This document shows positions 25,391 to 34,504 of a stretch of DNA of 53,126 nt, piece by piece (positions within the stretch are counted from its first letter, which is position 1; each line of letters begins with the position of its first letter). The position numbers and the translations under genes were made by a program. The stretch is from Vallitalea maricola (lineage in GTDB: Bacteria > Bacillota > Clostridia > Lachnospirales > Vallitaleaceae), in assembly GCF_036985595.1 (NCBI RefSeq), contig NZ_BTPU01000097.1:1-53126 (forward strand). Direction: 5' to 3'. The notes beneath the pieces were generated by a model. The model saw only the letters and a program-made list of their open reading frames with translations. It had not been told where the DNA came from and ran no database searches.

Positions 25391-25412
25391 GGAACTGTAT
25401 TATTACAGTCCC
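25391..25412 (-). terminator. Terminator of mrp-DUF134
   Basis: GGAACTGTA and TACAGTCCC form a stem with one G-U pair, followed on the minus strand by six T. Lies 40 bp past the DUF134 stop codon. Confidence 0.8.
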
Positions 25413-25451
25413 TTAATATATATTTTAGGTGGTTGAATTATTGCTAGCATA

Positions 25452-25880
25452 CTATTTGTTTATTCTGTTACATATTTGTTGCTTCTTTTTACAATATATG
25501 TTGGTTGATTTACATTTAGGGCATTGGGCTGATTTTGTAAAGTCAAACTCATATTCATGATTACAATCTTTACAGATCACTTTACATTTTTTAGTGCAAT
25601 AAATGCCTCCAGTAATATTTATTGCCATACCACTAGTCAAAGCTTTAGTAACTTTTTGCCTAGCACTATCAATAATATTTTGGAAAGTTTGTCTTGAGAC
25701 ATGCATTTTTTCTGCACATTTTTCTTGATTTAATTTCTCGATATCCTTCAGTCTCATAGCCTCTAATTCTTCTATATTCAGAATAATTTCTTCCAACTCC
25801 TGGTCAGATTTGCCTCTAGGCTTAAAATAGGTATACTCAGGAAAAAAGTCTACTTTTCTACACTTTTTTGGTCTTGGCAT
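25452..25880 (-). CDS. DUF134 family DNA-binding-like protein with zinc ribbon
   Basis: A 142-residue protein of the DUF134 family. It begins MPRPKKCRKV and has a sigma-70-region-4-like HTH around residues 35-75 (LEAMRLKDIEKLNQEKCAEK, VSRQTFQNIIDSARQKV). The C-terminal Cys-rich part (CTKKCKVICKDCNHEY ... CPKCKSTNIYC) looks like a zinc ribbon or cluster ligand. It starts 4 bp after the mrp stop with no good ribosome site of its own, so it is coupled to mrp. The domains suggest DNA binding, but the target is unknown; the Fe-S context comes only from mrp. Confidence 0.8.
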   Translation of the reverse strand: MPRPKKCRKVDFFPEYTYFKPRGKSDQELEEIILNIEELEAMRLKDIEKLNQEKCAEKMHVSRQTFQNIIDSARQKVTKALTSGMAINITGGIYCTKKCKVICKDCNHEYEFDFTKSAQCPKCKSTNIYCKKKQQICNRINK

Positions 25881-25884
25881 ACGA

Positions 25885-26694
25885 TTATTCTTTAATTATT
25901 CCATCAGTTATTTTTTCGAACATCTTAGCTATTTCATCTGACTTATTAATACCATCTCTTGCAATTTCCTTAGTCATTGGTAGTTCACCTAATAATTTAA
26001 TACCCATTTTATCTAAGAATTCCTCTGTATTACCTTCAAACATTTTAATTGTTTTACCACAATCTGGACATTTGATATAACTCATGTTTTCAATGACACC
26101 TATAACATCTACGTCCATTTTCTTAGTCATATTGATTGCTTTTTCTACAATCATAGATACCATATCATGAGGTACAGAAACCATTACAACACCTGTAATA
26201 GGCATTACCTGCATAACTGTAAGTGCTACATCACCAGTTCCTGGTGGCAAGTCAACTACTAGATAATCCAAGTCTTCCCATAGTACGTCTGTCCAAAATT
26301 GTTTTACTGTTCCAGAGATGATTGGACCTCTCCAGATAACAGGTGTATTTTCTTCATCAATCAAGAAGTTGAGTGACATAACTTTTAATCCATTTTCAGC
26401 AATAACTGGTAAAATACCTGTCTCAAGAACTGCTGCTCTTTTATCTTGTAGACCTAATAATCTAGGGATACTTGGTCCAGTTATATCTGCATCCAACAAT
26501 CCTACTTTATATCCTTTTCTAACTAAGTCGTTAGCAAGCATTACAGATACTGTAGATTTACCTACTCCACCTTTTCCACTCATAACTCCTATAATATTTT
26601 TCACATTATTAATAGGATTATTTTCTACCATACAATTTTCTTTTTTGCTATCACTGCAATTACCTTTTGATGAGCATGTATCACATGATGCCAC
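25885..26694 (-). CDS. Mrp/NBP35-type Fe-S carrier P-loop ATPase
   Basis: A 269-residue ATPase that holds and passes on iron-sulfur clusters. The deviant Walker A GKGGVGKST is at residues 40-48, with DADITGPSIPRLLG and the switch motif DLPPGTGD following. A Cys-rich N-terminus (CDTCSSKGNC) and CPDCGKT near residue 215 are potential cluster ligands. The start is GTG 26694, 9 nt after AGGAG. It is transcribed with DUF134 from the promoter at 26817-26845. Not to be confused with the Mrp antiporter genes at 41395-45599. Confidence 0.92.
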   Translation of the reverse strand: MASCDTCSSKGNCSDSKKENCMVENNPINNVKNIIGVMSGKGGVGKSTVSVMLANDLVRKGYKVGLLDADITGPSIPRLLGLQDKRAAVLETGILPVIAENGLKVMSLNFLIDEENTPVIWRGPIISGTVKQFWTDVLWEDLDYLVVDLPPGTGDVALTVMQVMPITGVVMVSVPHDMVSMIVEKAINMTKKMDVDVIGVIENMSYIKCPDCGKTIKMFEGNTEEFLDKMGIKLLGELPMTKEIARDGINKSDEIAKMFEKITDGIIKE

Positions 26695-26764
26695 TTTAAA
26701 TCACTCCTATCATTATATTTACTTTTATATTAAAAATTACAAATGTTCTGCTTTTGAACTCTTT

Positions 26765-26812
26765 TTGGCATTATATAACTATAAATATCTGTCTTTTTAT
26801 AGCATATGCCAA
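26765..26812. repeat. Nested inverted repeat in the mrp leader
   Basis: TTGGCAT (26765-26771) pairs with ATGCCAA (26806-26812), and inside it CTATAAA (26779-26785) pairs with TTTATAG (26796-26802). It lies immediately downstream of the mrp -10 box, so it would cover the start of transcription and 5' leader. Operator or regulatory hairpin. Confidence 0.5.
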
Positions 26813-26816
26813 TAAA

Positions 26817-26845
26817 AATATACACCTTTTTTTGTCTATTGTCAA
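26817..26845 (-). promoter_or_regulatory. Promoter of mrp-DUF134
   Basis: Minus-strand -35 TTGACA (26840-26845), 17-bp spacer, -10 TATATT (26817-26822), between the tetR stop and the mrp start. Confidence 0.75.
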
Positions 26846-26854
26846 TTAAATATT

Positions 26855-27502
26855 TTATGCCTTTAACCCTTCTAAAAACAAGGATAATTGGAGAGTAATC
26901 ATTTTCCTGGATTCTTCTTTGGACATGTCCAGGCTTTTATGTCTTCTGAATACTCTTTGGGCTAGACTTAACCAAGAATCTCCTATTGTGTTAGCTGTCA
27001 AATGAGGGTCTATATAATCTTTTATGGACCCGTCTTCAATACCTTGTTTCAATATTTCAGTTAAATACCATGTTGCTTGTTTAATAGTGTCATAGAACTC
27101 ATCTCTCAAGGATGAATTAATTTCATTAGTTTTGACATTGTAGTCATATATACCTGTAAAAATAATTGTATCTTTAAAATTATCAATGTTATTATCTATG
27201 ATACTAAAATATTGTTTCAGCTTATTATAACCATTACCACATAATTTCGGCATTGCTTCTTCCATTATCCTATTATACTCTCTAATTAGACACATATCAA
27301 TTATAGTTGTAATCTCTTCTTTATTTTTAAAGTACTCATATAATGTTTTTCTGCTTATGCCTGATTCCTTAGCTATCCTAGCCATAGTTGTATCTCTAAA
27401 ACCTTCACTTAAAAATAATTCTAGTGATGCATTTACAATTCTATTTCTTGTCATATCTCTTTTATCTAATTTTTCATCGTTGTATAACTCATCAACTCTC
27501 AT
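26855..27502 (-). CDS. TetR/AcrR family regulator
   Basis: A 215-residue repressor: N-terminal HTH around residues 18-60 (TRNRIVNASLELFLSEGF, ISRKTLYEYFKNKEEI), then a helical ligand domain. ATG 27502 has AAAGGG at 8 nt; an upstream in-frame ATG at 27523 has no ribosome site. It follows the beta-galactosidase gene by 27 bp on the same strand and is likely the repressor of that operon, acting at the 20-bp palindrome at 30737-30756. Confidence 0.88.
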   Translation of the reverse strand: MRVDELYNDEKLDKRDMTRNRIVNASLELFLSEGFRDTTMARIAKESGISRKTLYEYFKNKEEITTIIDMCLIREYNRIMEEAMPKLCGNGYNKLKQYFSIIDNNIDNFKDTIIFTGIYDYNVKTNEINSSLRDEFYDTIKQATWYLTEILKQGIEDGSIKDYIDPHLTANTIGDSWLSLAQRVFRRHKSLDMSKEESRKMITLQLSLFLEGLKA

Positions 27503-27529
27503 TAAAATTTCCCTTTCTGCCATATAAAC

Positions 27530-30500
27530 TTATTGAATCAGCTTAAGTGGAGTGATAATAAAACCATAATAATATTTTTTATATGGTAATAATTTATAAG
27601 GCTCTTTTAGATATGCCATAGCAGGTATATCTCCTCCAACCCCTCTTTGACCATAATCAATATTTATTGTATTGAAATCTCTTCTAGGTAATTTATAGCT
27701 ATGTGTTGTTTCCTCTAAATCCTTCATGGTATAAGGCCACATACTCATATTTATAAACTCTCCCGTTATATCCATAATCTTAATGCCTTCTTGATGTTTG
27801 TTAGTTATCTTAGCCCATCTTATATCAGTACGATTTCCATTTTCTTGTGGTACCAAATAGTCATGAATCAAAGCCTCGCAAGGTGCACTATAGACACCAA
27901 CCATTGCACTTTCCTTCCTATCTACATATGATTCGTGAAAGCCTCTGCCATACCAAGTCATGATATTATAATCCCTTTTGACAGCCATCTGCATTCCAAA
28001 TCTTACCATTCCCTTAAGAGGAATAATACTATTTTCTACTTTAACTGTTCCATCAGAATAAAAAGTATATGTAGTTGTTAATCCATCTTCAGTACTGAAT
28101 ACTCTTGACTTGACAATAACTCTTACATTATCATCTTCCTCATTAATAACAATATTTTCTACCTTCCTATTATCAGTAGCCTTTTTCCACCTCTGACCTA
28201 TATTCATTCTTTTTAGGATTGGAAATATATCTTTTAATGTATAGAACATGTCATTATCAATTGGTGCTCTCCAAAAATTAGGTTTTAATTCTTCACATAA
28301 TAATTCTTTATTATTATACATAAGTGAATTTATTCCACCACTTTTCTTATTTAAGATTGCATGGAATTTATCATTGTATAAAATTATTTCATTTATATTA
28401 TTTTTAGTGACTATACTCTCACTGCTATTATTGATTTTATGGTTTTTAATAAGAGTTACATTGTTGAACCTTATTTGAGACCATGAAATAACCTCTTCAG
28501 CATCCATCCAAGCAGTTTTATCTTTTAATAGGAACCTTGCATTCATGTAATATTCCTTGTGTTTTTTGAATTCATGGTTATTGTAATTCAGTTGTATTTG
28601 TTTAATTTCATTAGGCAGAATATTATCTACGTTAACCTCACCTTTTAATATTACATAACCATCCTCTATTATTTCCCAGACTAATTTTACAAATGATAAA
28701 TCAATGAAATTATATTTGTTTCTTATATTAACTACACCTTTTTGTACATCTACATCTTCTACATCAATATTTTGGTAAACTTTCTTTACTTCATAGAGAG
28801 CAGGATGAGGAGTCCTATCTGCTGCTACAATACCATTACCGCAGAAATTATAATCATTGGGATAGTCTCTGAAATCTCCTCCATATGTCCATATATCTTT
28901 ACCCTCTATAGATTTTTTACGTATGCTTTGGTCAGAAAAATCCCAAATGAAACCTCCTATACATCTTTCATATTTCTCAAAAGCTTCCATATACTCTTTG
29001 AAATTCCCAAGACTGTTACCCATACAATGGGCATATTCACAAAGTAAGAATGGTTTGTTCTTATACATTTCTGGTGTTACTTTATGACCTAGCAAACCTG
29101 TGTTTTCACCTACTCCAACTCGTACACCCTTATTCTGTCCAATTTTATTGACCTGCTGTGTGGTAGCATACATCATACTAAATACATCAGTATATTCTAA
29201 TTTATGATCCCCTTCATAGTGAATTGGTCTTGTAGTATCAATTTTCAGGGTAGCCTCTCTCATCTTTTTGAAGATGTTTCCTGTTCCAGCTTCATTTCCA
29301 AGAGACCAAAAAATTATGCAGGGATGATTCTTATCTCTTTCAACCATTCTTTCCATTCTATCAACACAGGGCTTAATCCATTCTCTTCTGCTACCTGGAA
29401 TTTTATTTCGGATGCCATGGGTTTCTAAGTTGCATTCGTCCATAACATACATGCCATAGATATCACATAACTCATAGAACCATTGATTATTAGGGTAATG
29501 GGAAGTACGAATGGCATTGACATTATTGGCTTTCAATAGTCGTATATCTTCTTCAGTCCTAGCATATGGTACTGCGTGACCATAATCTGGATGAAATTCA
29601 TGGCGATTAACTCCTTTAATAAGCACAGATTTTCCATTTATATATAGCCCATTATTTTTTATTTCGATTTTACGAAATCCAAATTGGCAATAACGAATAT
29701 CTATCTGATTATGATTATTATCCAACAAACTTACAATAACCTTATATAGATTAGGTGTTTCTGCTGTCCATTTATGAGGATTGCTCAACTTACCTGTAAA
29801 TCTAAGCAGGTCCCCATCAACATATTTTGTATCAAAATAAACTTCACGTTGTCCATTATCAAAAACTTTCACTTCAACCAGTTGTTGCTGATTATAATGC
29901 TCACATGCTACCTTAGTATCAATAATTATTGTAGCATCTTGATAATCATTATCCAAATCACAATGAACGTAAAAATCTTTTATTTCTTCTTTAGGTCTGC
30001 TTATCAAATCCACATCTCTAAATATACCTGATAACCGCCACATGTCTTGATCTTCTAAATAGCTCCCATCACACCATCTATAAACCTCTACAGCTAAATC
30101 ATTTTCCCCAAGTTCTACATATGAGGTAATATTAAATTCAGCAGGCGTGAAAGACCCTTGGGAATAACCTACCTTCTGTCCATTGACCCAAAGATAAAAA
30201 GCTGAGTTAACACCTGAAAAGTTGATGAAAACATTTCTTTCCAACCATTCTTCATCAATGCTAAACTTTCTTTTATATGCTCCTACTGGGTTATATTCAG
30301 TACTTATATTTGGTATATTTTTTAATTTAATACTGGTAGGATATCTTGTATTGAGATACATGGGCTTTCCATACCCTTTTAATTGCCAATTTGAAGGCAC
30401 TTCAATCTTTTCCCATTTATGTACATCATATTCACTTCTATAAAAATCAGCCTCACGGTCAGAAGGTTCGGCAACCCATTTAAAATACCATCTTCCATTT

Positions 30501-30640
30501 AAACTCTGCTTCCATCTGGATTCCTTATCATTCATAATTTCCTCAATATTGTCGTAAGGCAAGGCGACAATATGTGGTAGCTCTTTGTTAACCCCAATTA
30601 CTTCTACATTATTCCATTCAACCTCCATTTTCCCTTTCAT
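27530..30640 (-). CDS. lacZ: Beta-galactosidase, LacZ type (GH2)
   Basis: A cytosolic enzyme of 1036 residues, close to E. coli LacZ in length and layout, that hydrolyses beta-galactosides. GH2 sugar-binding domain (~45-215), Ig-like domain (~220-325), TIM barrel (~328-625), second Ig-like region, and a C-terminal Bgal small-chain domain (~750-1030). The acid/base is E450 in FWSLGNEAGTG and the nucleophile E535 in LLCEYAHCMGN. No signal peptide. AGGAGGT precedes the ATG at 30640. Its own promoter and a palindromic operator lie upstream and tetR downstream. It is distinct from the secreted GH2 at 11755. Confidence 0.95.
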   Translation of the reverse strand: MKGKMEVEWNNVEVIGVNKELPHIVALPYDNIEEIMNDKESRWKQSLNGRWYFKWVAEPSDREADFYRSEYDVHKWEKIEVPSNWQLKGYGKPMYLNTRYPTSIKLKNIPNISTEYNPVGAYKRKFSIDEEWLERNVFINFSGVNSAFYLWVNGQKVGYSQGSFTPAEFNITSYVELGENDLAVEVYRWCDGSYLEDQDMWRLSGIFRDVDLISRPKEEIKDFYVHCDLDNDYQDATIIIDTKVACEHYNQQQLVEVKVFDNGQREVYFDTKYVDGDLLRFTGKLSNPHKWTAETPNLYKVIVSLLDNNHNQIDIRYCQFGFRKIEIKNNGLYINGKSVLIKGVNRHEFHPDYGHAVPYARTEEDIRLLKANNVNAIRTSHYPNNQWFYELCDIYGMYVMDECNLETHGIRNKIPGSRREWIKPCVDRMERMVERDKNHPCIIFWSLGNEAGTGNIFKKMREATLKIDTTRPIHYEGDHKLEYTDVFSMMYATTQQVNKIGQNKGVRVGVGENTGLLGHKVTPEMYKNKPFLLCEYAHCMGNSLGNFKEYMEAFEKYERCIGGFIWDFSDQSIRKKSIEGKDIWTYGGDFRDYPNDYNFCGNGIVAADRTPHPALYEVKKVYQNIDVEDVDVQKGVVNIRNKYNFIDLSFVKLVWEIIEDGYVILKGEVNVDNILPNEIKQIQLNYNNHEFKKHKEYYMNARFLLKDKTAWMDAEEVISWSQIRFNNVTLIKNHKINNSSESIVTKNNINEIILYNDKFHAILNKKSGGINSLMYNNKELLCEELKPNFWRAPIDNDMFYTLKDIFPILKRMNIGQRWKKATDNRKVENIVINEEDDNVRVIVKSRVFSTEDGLTTTYTFYSDGTVKVENSIIPLKGMVRFGMQMAVKRDYNIMTWYGRGFHESYVDRKESAMVGVYSAPCEALIHDYLVPQENGNRTDIRWAKITNKHQEGIKIMDITGEFINMSMWPYTMKDLEETTHSYKLPRRDFNTINIDYGQRGVGGDIPAMAYLKEPYKLLPYKKYYYGFIITPLKLIQ

Positions 30641-30736
30641 AAATACCTCCTAATTTGAAATAATCTATATTATTATAGCCTCCTTGGTACAAAGAAGGCT
30701 TAGTTTTCAATCATTCTATAAGACCATCATTAGGAT

Positions 30737-30756
30737 AAGGTAACACTTGTTACCTT
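30737..30756. promoter_or_regulatory. 20-bp palindromic operator of lacZ-tetR
   Basis: AAGGTAACA-CT-TGTTACCTT is a perfect palindrome that starts about 10 bp downstream of the lacZ -10 box, i.e. over the transcription start. Position and symmetry fit a TetR-family repressor, and the operon ends with such a gene. Confidence 0.7.
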
Positions 30757-30765
30757 CATATAATA

Positions 30766-30794
30766 AATGTATAACTATCTAGGAAACTAGTCAA
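30766..30794 (-). promoter_or_regulatory. lacZ promoter
   Basis: Minus-strand -35 TTGACT (30789-30794), 17-bp spacer, -10 TACATT (30766-30771). The palindromic operator overlaps the expected start of transcription. Confidence 0.6.
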
Positions 30795-30830
30795 GGGAAA
30801 TCAGTAAATTTCTAACTAAAATATTAAAAA

Positions 30831-30868
30831 AAAACACCATAACCAGCATTTGCCAGTTATAGTGTTTT
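30831..30868 (-). terminator. Terminator of the M6 protease gene
   Basis: A 17-bp stem with two imperfect pairs (AAAACACCATAACCAGC / GCCAGTTATAGTGTTTT) and a 4-nt loop, followed by a run of nine T on the minus strand. Confidence 0.9.
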
Positions 30869-30877
30869 AGTTTTAAA

Positions 30878-33800
30878 TTATTCTAACGCTCCATCTATAT
30901 TTACTGTATATGTTCCACTGTTACCAGTATGTTTATATACTTTCAAATAATATTTACCAGGGTCAGCTTCGTAAGAGCCTCTCAGTATATTTCCTCCAGT
31001 ATCAGGATAGTCTACGTAATTATTTCGATCAGATTCTTTAAAAAGAAGCCAATTAAATCCCATATTACCATCCCCTGTCACAGTTATGTTGATTGTGTCA
31101 TGAGATATGACGTCAAAATAGTAGTAATCTTCATTGTCTCCTTCTGAATATGCTGCTGATACCATTTGATTATTCCCAATTGGTCCATTTGCATCTGAAA
31201 AAGTATTATTTGGTTCAGTTTCATTAGTTATATGGACATTGCTGCTATCTGAAACTACCATTACTTTAAAACTGGTAGTTACTCCTCCTAATTTTGCTGT
31301 AATTGTTGCGTTGCCTTCTGTTATTCCAGTTACTGCACCTTGGCTGTCTACGTTTGCAATAGAATCATCTGAACTTGACCATTCCACCTTGTTCAGATCA
31401 CCCTCTGAAGCATTATTTCCGTTATCAAGAGTACCTATCAATCCAAAACCTAGACTAGTATTTTCTTCAACTACAGCTATCATTTCTAAGCTTTTAACAT
31501 ATGATGTTGAACCTGATATGTTTCCAGAACTTAAATCAACTCCATAGTCATGTACTTCTGAATTATAGATTGCCTTCATACCACCTTGAGAATCTTCAAG
31601 AGCAATAAAGTTAACTCTCCAATCAAAATTATCAGCGAATATTTCATCACTAAGTGTTCCTACATACTTACCATCTTGAAGCTCCAACTGAACAACTTTT
31701 TCATCTTCATTCTCACCAATATATCCTATATATCCTTTAGTACCTAACTCTCCACTAGCTTCTACGATAACCAAATCATTTAATATCTCCACATCTGTTA
31801 CTTGTTCTAATGCAATACGTACATTTTGTATTTTTATATCTTTAGGTTCAGCTCTTTGTGGCACTACATTATTAACATTCATAATATGGATCTTTGCTTC
31901 ACTTCTATCTGCATTTTCTTCTGTTACTAGAATCTTGATGCCATGTTGTGGTAGAATCAAACCACCTGCAGGATTACCATGACTAGAATAATCTCTGCTA
32001 TCATTAAATATAGGATATATGGTATTAGTATTTACATCTATGGTTTGAACTTCATTCCATTGAATAAAATACTCTGCTCCATTTCTCAAACTAAATGCTG
32101 CATCATGCATCTGATATTCTACTTTGTCAACATTCATTTCTGGCTTATTTGGATATTTCCATATGACAGGTTCTTGATCGGCATCAACTATCCCCACTGA
32201 AACATGCCCTGGGTTAGCTTCTCCATCTTGAGAAAGTCTGTCTAATGTACCGTAAGTTCTATCAATATACCATATGAGAAGTCCTGGATCGTATGGGGTG
32301 GTATCAGAATAATAATAAGATTGTTTTAATCCTTCATCTGAACCATCTTGATTACGCCATTCAATCAAGTAATAATTTTCCGCTATGAAAACACCATTAC
32401 TCTCTTCAAATCCATCAAGTGCAAATCTTAACTCGCCCTCAGCATCATCAAAGAATACTTCTTCATCATTCACTGTGATTCTAATATCATCCACAAAGAG
32501 TCCAGTTCCTTGAGTATTTCCGTCTGTACCATAGCCTATTCTTAGATCTATTTTCTTTCCTGCATAGTCACTAATATCAAATATTCCATCTACCCAATTA
32601 CCACCAGAGTTTCCTGTTATACCATGACCAGGATTTCTTAAGAAGTCACCCTCGTCTATGTTTGGATTCTCAGTAGTTGTTATATTACCCTCAATTGCTG
32701 TCCATTCTTCGGTACCTTCTTCTCTAACCTGTACATAGGCATAATCCCAATCTTCTTCAATATCATATTGCGTCTTGAATTTTAATTGTATATTTTTATT
32801 GGCATCTACAGTAAAATCTAAATTAGTTGTCATGTAATGGTAAGCAGCATCTTCTTTTCCACCATAATAAGTGTTATCTCCACTATATGGCTCTACTATA
32901 GTGGTCACCTTATCTGGCAAGTCTATTCTTACAGCATCTGTACCTGACTTTTGTGAACTGGCTGCTATTAATGTTACATCCATACCTTCAGAACCGACAT
33001 CATCCAGGTCAATTCTATTTTGCCTTTGCCAATCTCCTCCATGATCTTTTTGAAGCTGTTCTCTACAATATGCACCATAACCCACTGTCATAGAACCTAT
33101 TGGATATCCTGCATATGACCCTCCAGCCATAGTAGTCCAGTTTTGGACAGGTTCTGAATTACCATATAAATCTGGAAGTCCTAATGAATGCCCATATTCA
33201 TGACTTATAAGTCCAACTGGTGCATCCTGTTCAACCATGACAAAATCTTCAAATTTATATGTGTTCCCGTTGGTATCAACTACTTCGTAAGGTGATTTAT
33301 CTTCTCTATAACCAGATAAACTGGATTGAAAAGGCCATATTGCAGCTTCTGCACCAATTGATCCACCACTGAACCATTCTTCTCCTTTTCCTGCATGAAC
33401 AAGAATAACTGTATCAATTAATCCATCTGGCTCATAATAATTTCCATCATTATCATAATCAGCTTTATCAATAACGTCATAATCAGCTAAGTTAATGCTA
33501 GTATCCTTAGAAACAGCATCTGCTCCCTCTTCCACCAACCAGCTTGCTTCTTTTTGGCTGTTTCCATAGTGAATTGCATTGTTTTTAGCTGTATACCATC
33601 CAGCTACACCTCCATTTACAGAATACTGCTCTCTTGACTCAAGCTTAAAATACTTATTCATTGTTATAAAATATTTATTATCCTTACCCTTATATGTTTC
33701 TGATCCAAATAACATGTCCTGATAATATGCTGCCTCATAATTATCACTGTAAGATAAAATGTCCCCTTCTACTTCTCTGTCTAGAAAGTCTGAATATCTG

Positions 33801-33940
33801 TAATCAGGAAAGTCAATAAGAATTACCAATGGTTTTGCCTCAACTGGTCCTTGATCCAAAAGTGCAGCATTAACATGAGATGCAAATAATCCCACCAATA
33901 AAACAGTTGTAAACATAAAACATAACAATTTTTTAATCAT
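30878..33940 (-). CDS. Secreted M6 family metalloprotease (immune-inhibitor-A-like)
   Basis: A 1020-residue exported zinc protease. Signal peptide 1-25. The catalytic domain (~30-330) has H247-E-Y-G-H251-SLG-LPD257, the M6 HExxHxxGxxD-type site. A jelly-roll/MAM-like beta domain spans ~385-495 (FVDDIRITVN), then a further catalytic-region extension, a Big2-type Ig-like domain (~835-920, WSSSDDSIANVDSQGAVTG) and a C-terminal pre-peptidase (PPC) domain (~925-1018, ETEPNNTFSDANG). AAAGGAGA precedes the ATG. It stands as a single gene with a long structured leader (33941-34440). The host protein target is unknown; a scavenging role is inferred. Confidence 0.9.
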   Translation of the reverse strand: MIKKLLCFMFTTVLLVGLFASHVNAALLDQGPVEAKPLVILIDFPDYRYSDFLDREVEGDILSYSDNYEAAYYQDMLFGSETYKGKDNKYFITMNKYFKLESREQYSVNGGVAGWYTAKNNAIHYGNSQKEASWLVEEGADAVSKDTSINLADYDVIDKADYDNDGNYYEPDGLIDTVILVHAGKGEEWFSGGSIGAEAAIWPFQSSLSGYREDKSPYEVVDTNGNTYKFEDFVMVEQDAPVGLISHEYGHSLGLPDLYGNSEPVQNWTTMAGGSYAGYPIGSMTVGYGAYCREQLQKDHGGDWQRQNRIDLDDVGSEGMDVTLIAASSQKSGTDAVRIDLPDKVTTIVEPYSGDNTYYGGKEDAAYHYMTTNLDFTVDANKNIQLKFKTQYDIEEDWDYAYVQVREEGTEEWTAIEGNITTTENPNIDEGDFLRNPGHGITGNSGGNWVDGIFDISDYAGKKIDLRIGYGTDGNTQGTGLFVDDIRITVNDEEVFFDDAEGELRFALDGFEESNGVFIAENYYLIEWRNQDGSDEGLKQSYYYSDTTPYDPGLLIWYIDRTYGTLDRLSQDGEANPGHVSVGIVDADQEPVIWKYPNKPEMNVDKVEYQMHDAAFSLRNGAEYFIQWNEVQTIDVNTNTIYPIFNDSRDYSSHGNPAGGLILPQHGIKILVTEENADRSEAKIHIMNVNNVVPQRAEPKDIKIQNVRIALEQVTDVEILNDLVIVEASGELGTKGYIGYIGENEDEKVVQLELQDGKYVGTLSDEIFADNFDWRVNFIALEDSQGGMKAIYNSEVHDYGVDLSSGNISGSTSYVKSLEMIAVVEENTSLGFGLIGTLDNGNNASEGDLNKVEWSSSDDSIANVDSQGAVTGITEGNATITAKLGGVTTSFKVMVVSDSSNVHITNETEPNNTFSDANGPIGNNQMVSAAYSEGDNEDYYYFDVISHDTINITVTGDGNMGFNWLLFKESDRNNYVDYPDTGGNILRGSYEADPGKYYLKVYKHTGNSGTYTVNIDGALE

Positions 33941-34048
33941 TAAATTTCTCCTTTATTTATTTAATATTAATTTTTGTAGATTAAAAATGTCTAAACTGTT
34001 CAGCATATATCAAGCCTGTTAAATGAATTCCTCCTTTCCTGAAAAGTA

Positions 34049-34153
34049 ATAAATTACTTGTAACTACTCTAATATAAAAAAATCTGTGTAAGGATATATA
34101 AACTATTTGAGACAATATCTATTAGAGCAGTTCCCTCAAACAGAGTAATTTAT
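34049..34153 (-). promoter_or_regulatory. Structured leader of the M6 protease
   Basis: On the minus strand, ATAAATTAC (34153-34145) pairs with GTAATTTAT (34057-34049), and CTCTAATA (34127-34120) with TATTAGAG (34074-34067). A competing set is TCTGT/ACAGA (34144-34140 with 34087-34083) and TTTGAG/CTCAAA (34140-34135 with 34111-34106). The two sets cross, giving either a pseudoknot or alternative folds. AGGAAAGGAGG follows (34040-34030) but no start codon lies at a usable distance. The rest of 33941-34440 is AT-rich with no gene. Confidence 0.4.
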
Positions 34154-34451
34154 CATTATCAAAATAATCAATACAATAATATATTCACTATCAATCTGAT
34201 TCTTATCTTCCTTTTAATATTATTAAGTTTTATTTCACAAAAAATAATCATTTGTTATAATCAAGTTATATATGCAAATTTATCTAAATAATATACATTT
34301 CTGAATTATATCATAACAGAAAATTATATATTTTTATATGACCTATTTATACACTTATGGTACATATTTCTTTTTTATTATAAAACCGTTAGTATATTAA
34401 ATATTTTTTTTTATTATTTGATTTAGTATCAATTATTTTTGGCATAAAAAA

Positions 34452-34476
34452 AGCTGATATAATATTTATACCAGCT
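34452..34476 (-). terminator. Terminator of ispF
   Basis: AGCTGATATAA / TTATACCAGCT stem with one imperfect pair and a 3-nt loop, then seven T on the minus strand, 28 bp after the ispF stop codon. Confidence 0.85.
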
Positions 34477-34504
34477 AATCTATAATAAACTTTTATTATT
34501 AAAT

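Noticed and set aside
25341..25448. Open GTG-started frame of 35 codons on the plus strand downstream of DUF134
   Set aside because: No ribosome site, overlaps the terminator at 25391-25412, and the peptide does not look like a protein.
30737..30756. Palindrome considered as a terminator
   Set aside because: No T-run on either strand and located at the lacZ start of transcription, so an operator is more likely.
30929..32200. Plus-strand open frames opposite the M6 protease
   Set aside because: Antisense to a gene with clear domains; caused by low stop frequency on the reverse strand.
34030..34040. Shine-Dalgarno-like AGGAAAGGAGG upstream of the M6 protease
   Set aside because: No ATG, GTG or TTG within usable distance before a stop codon, so no gene was called.
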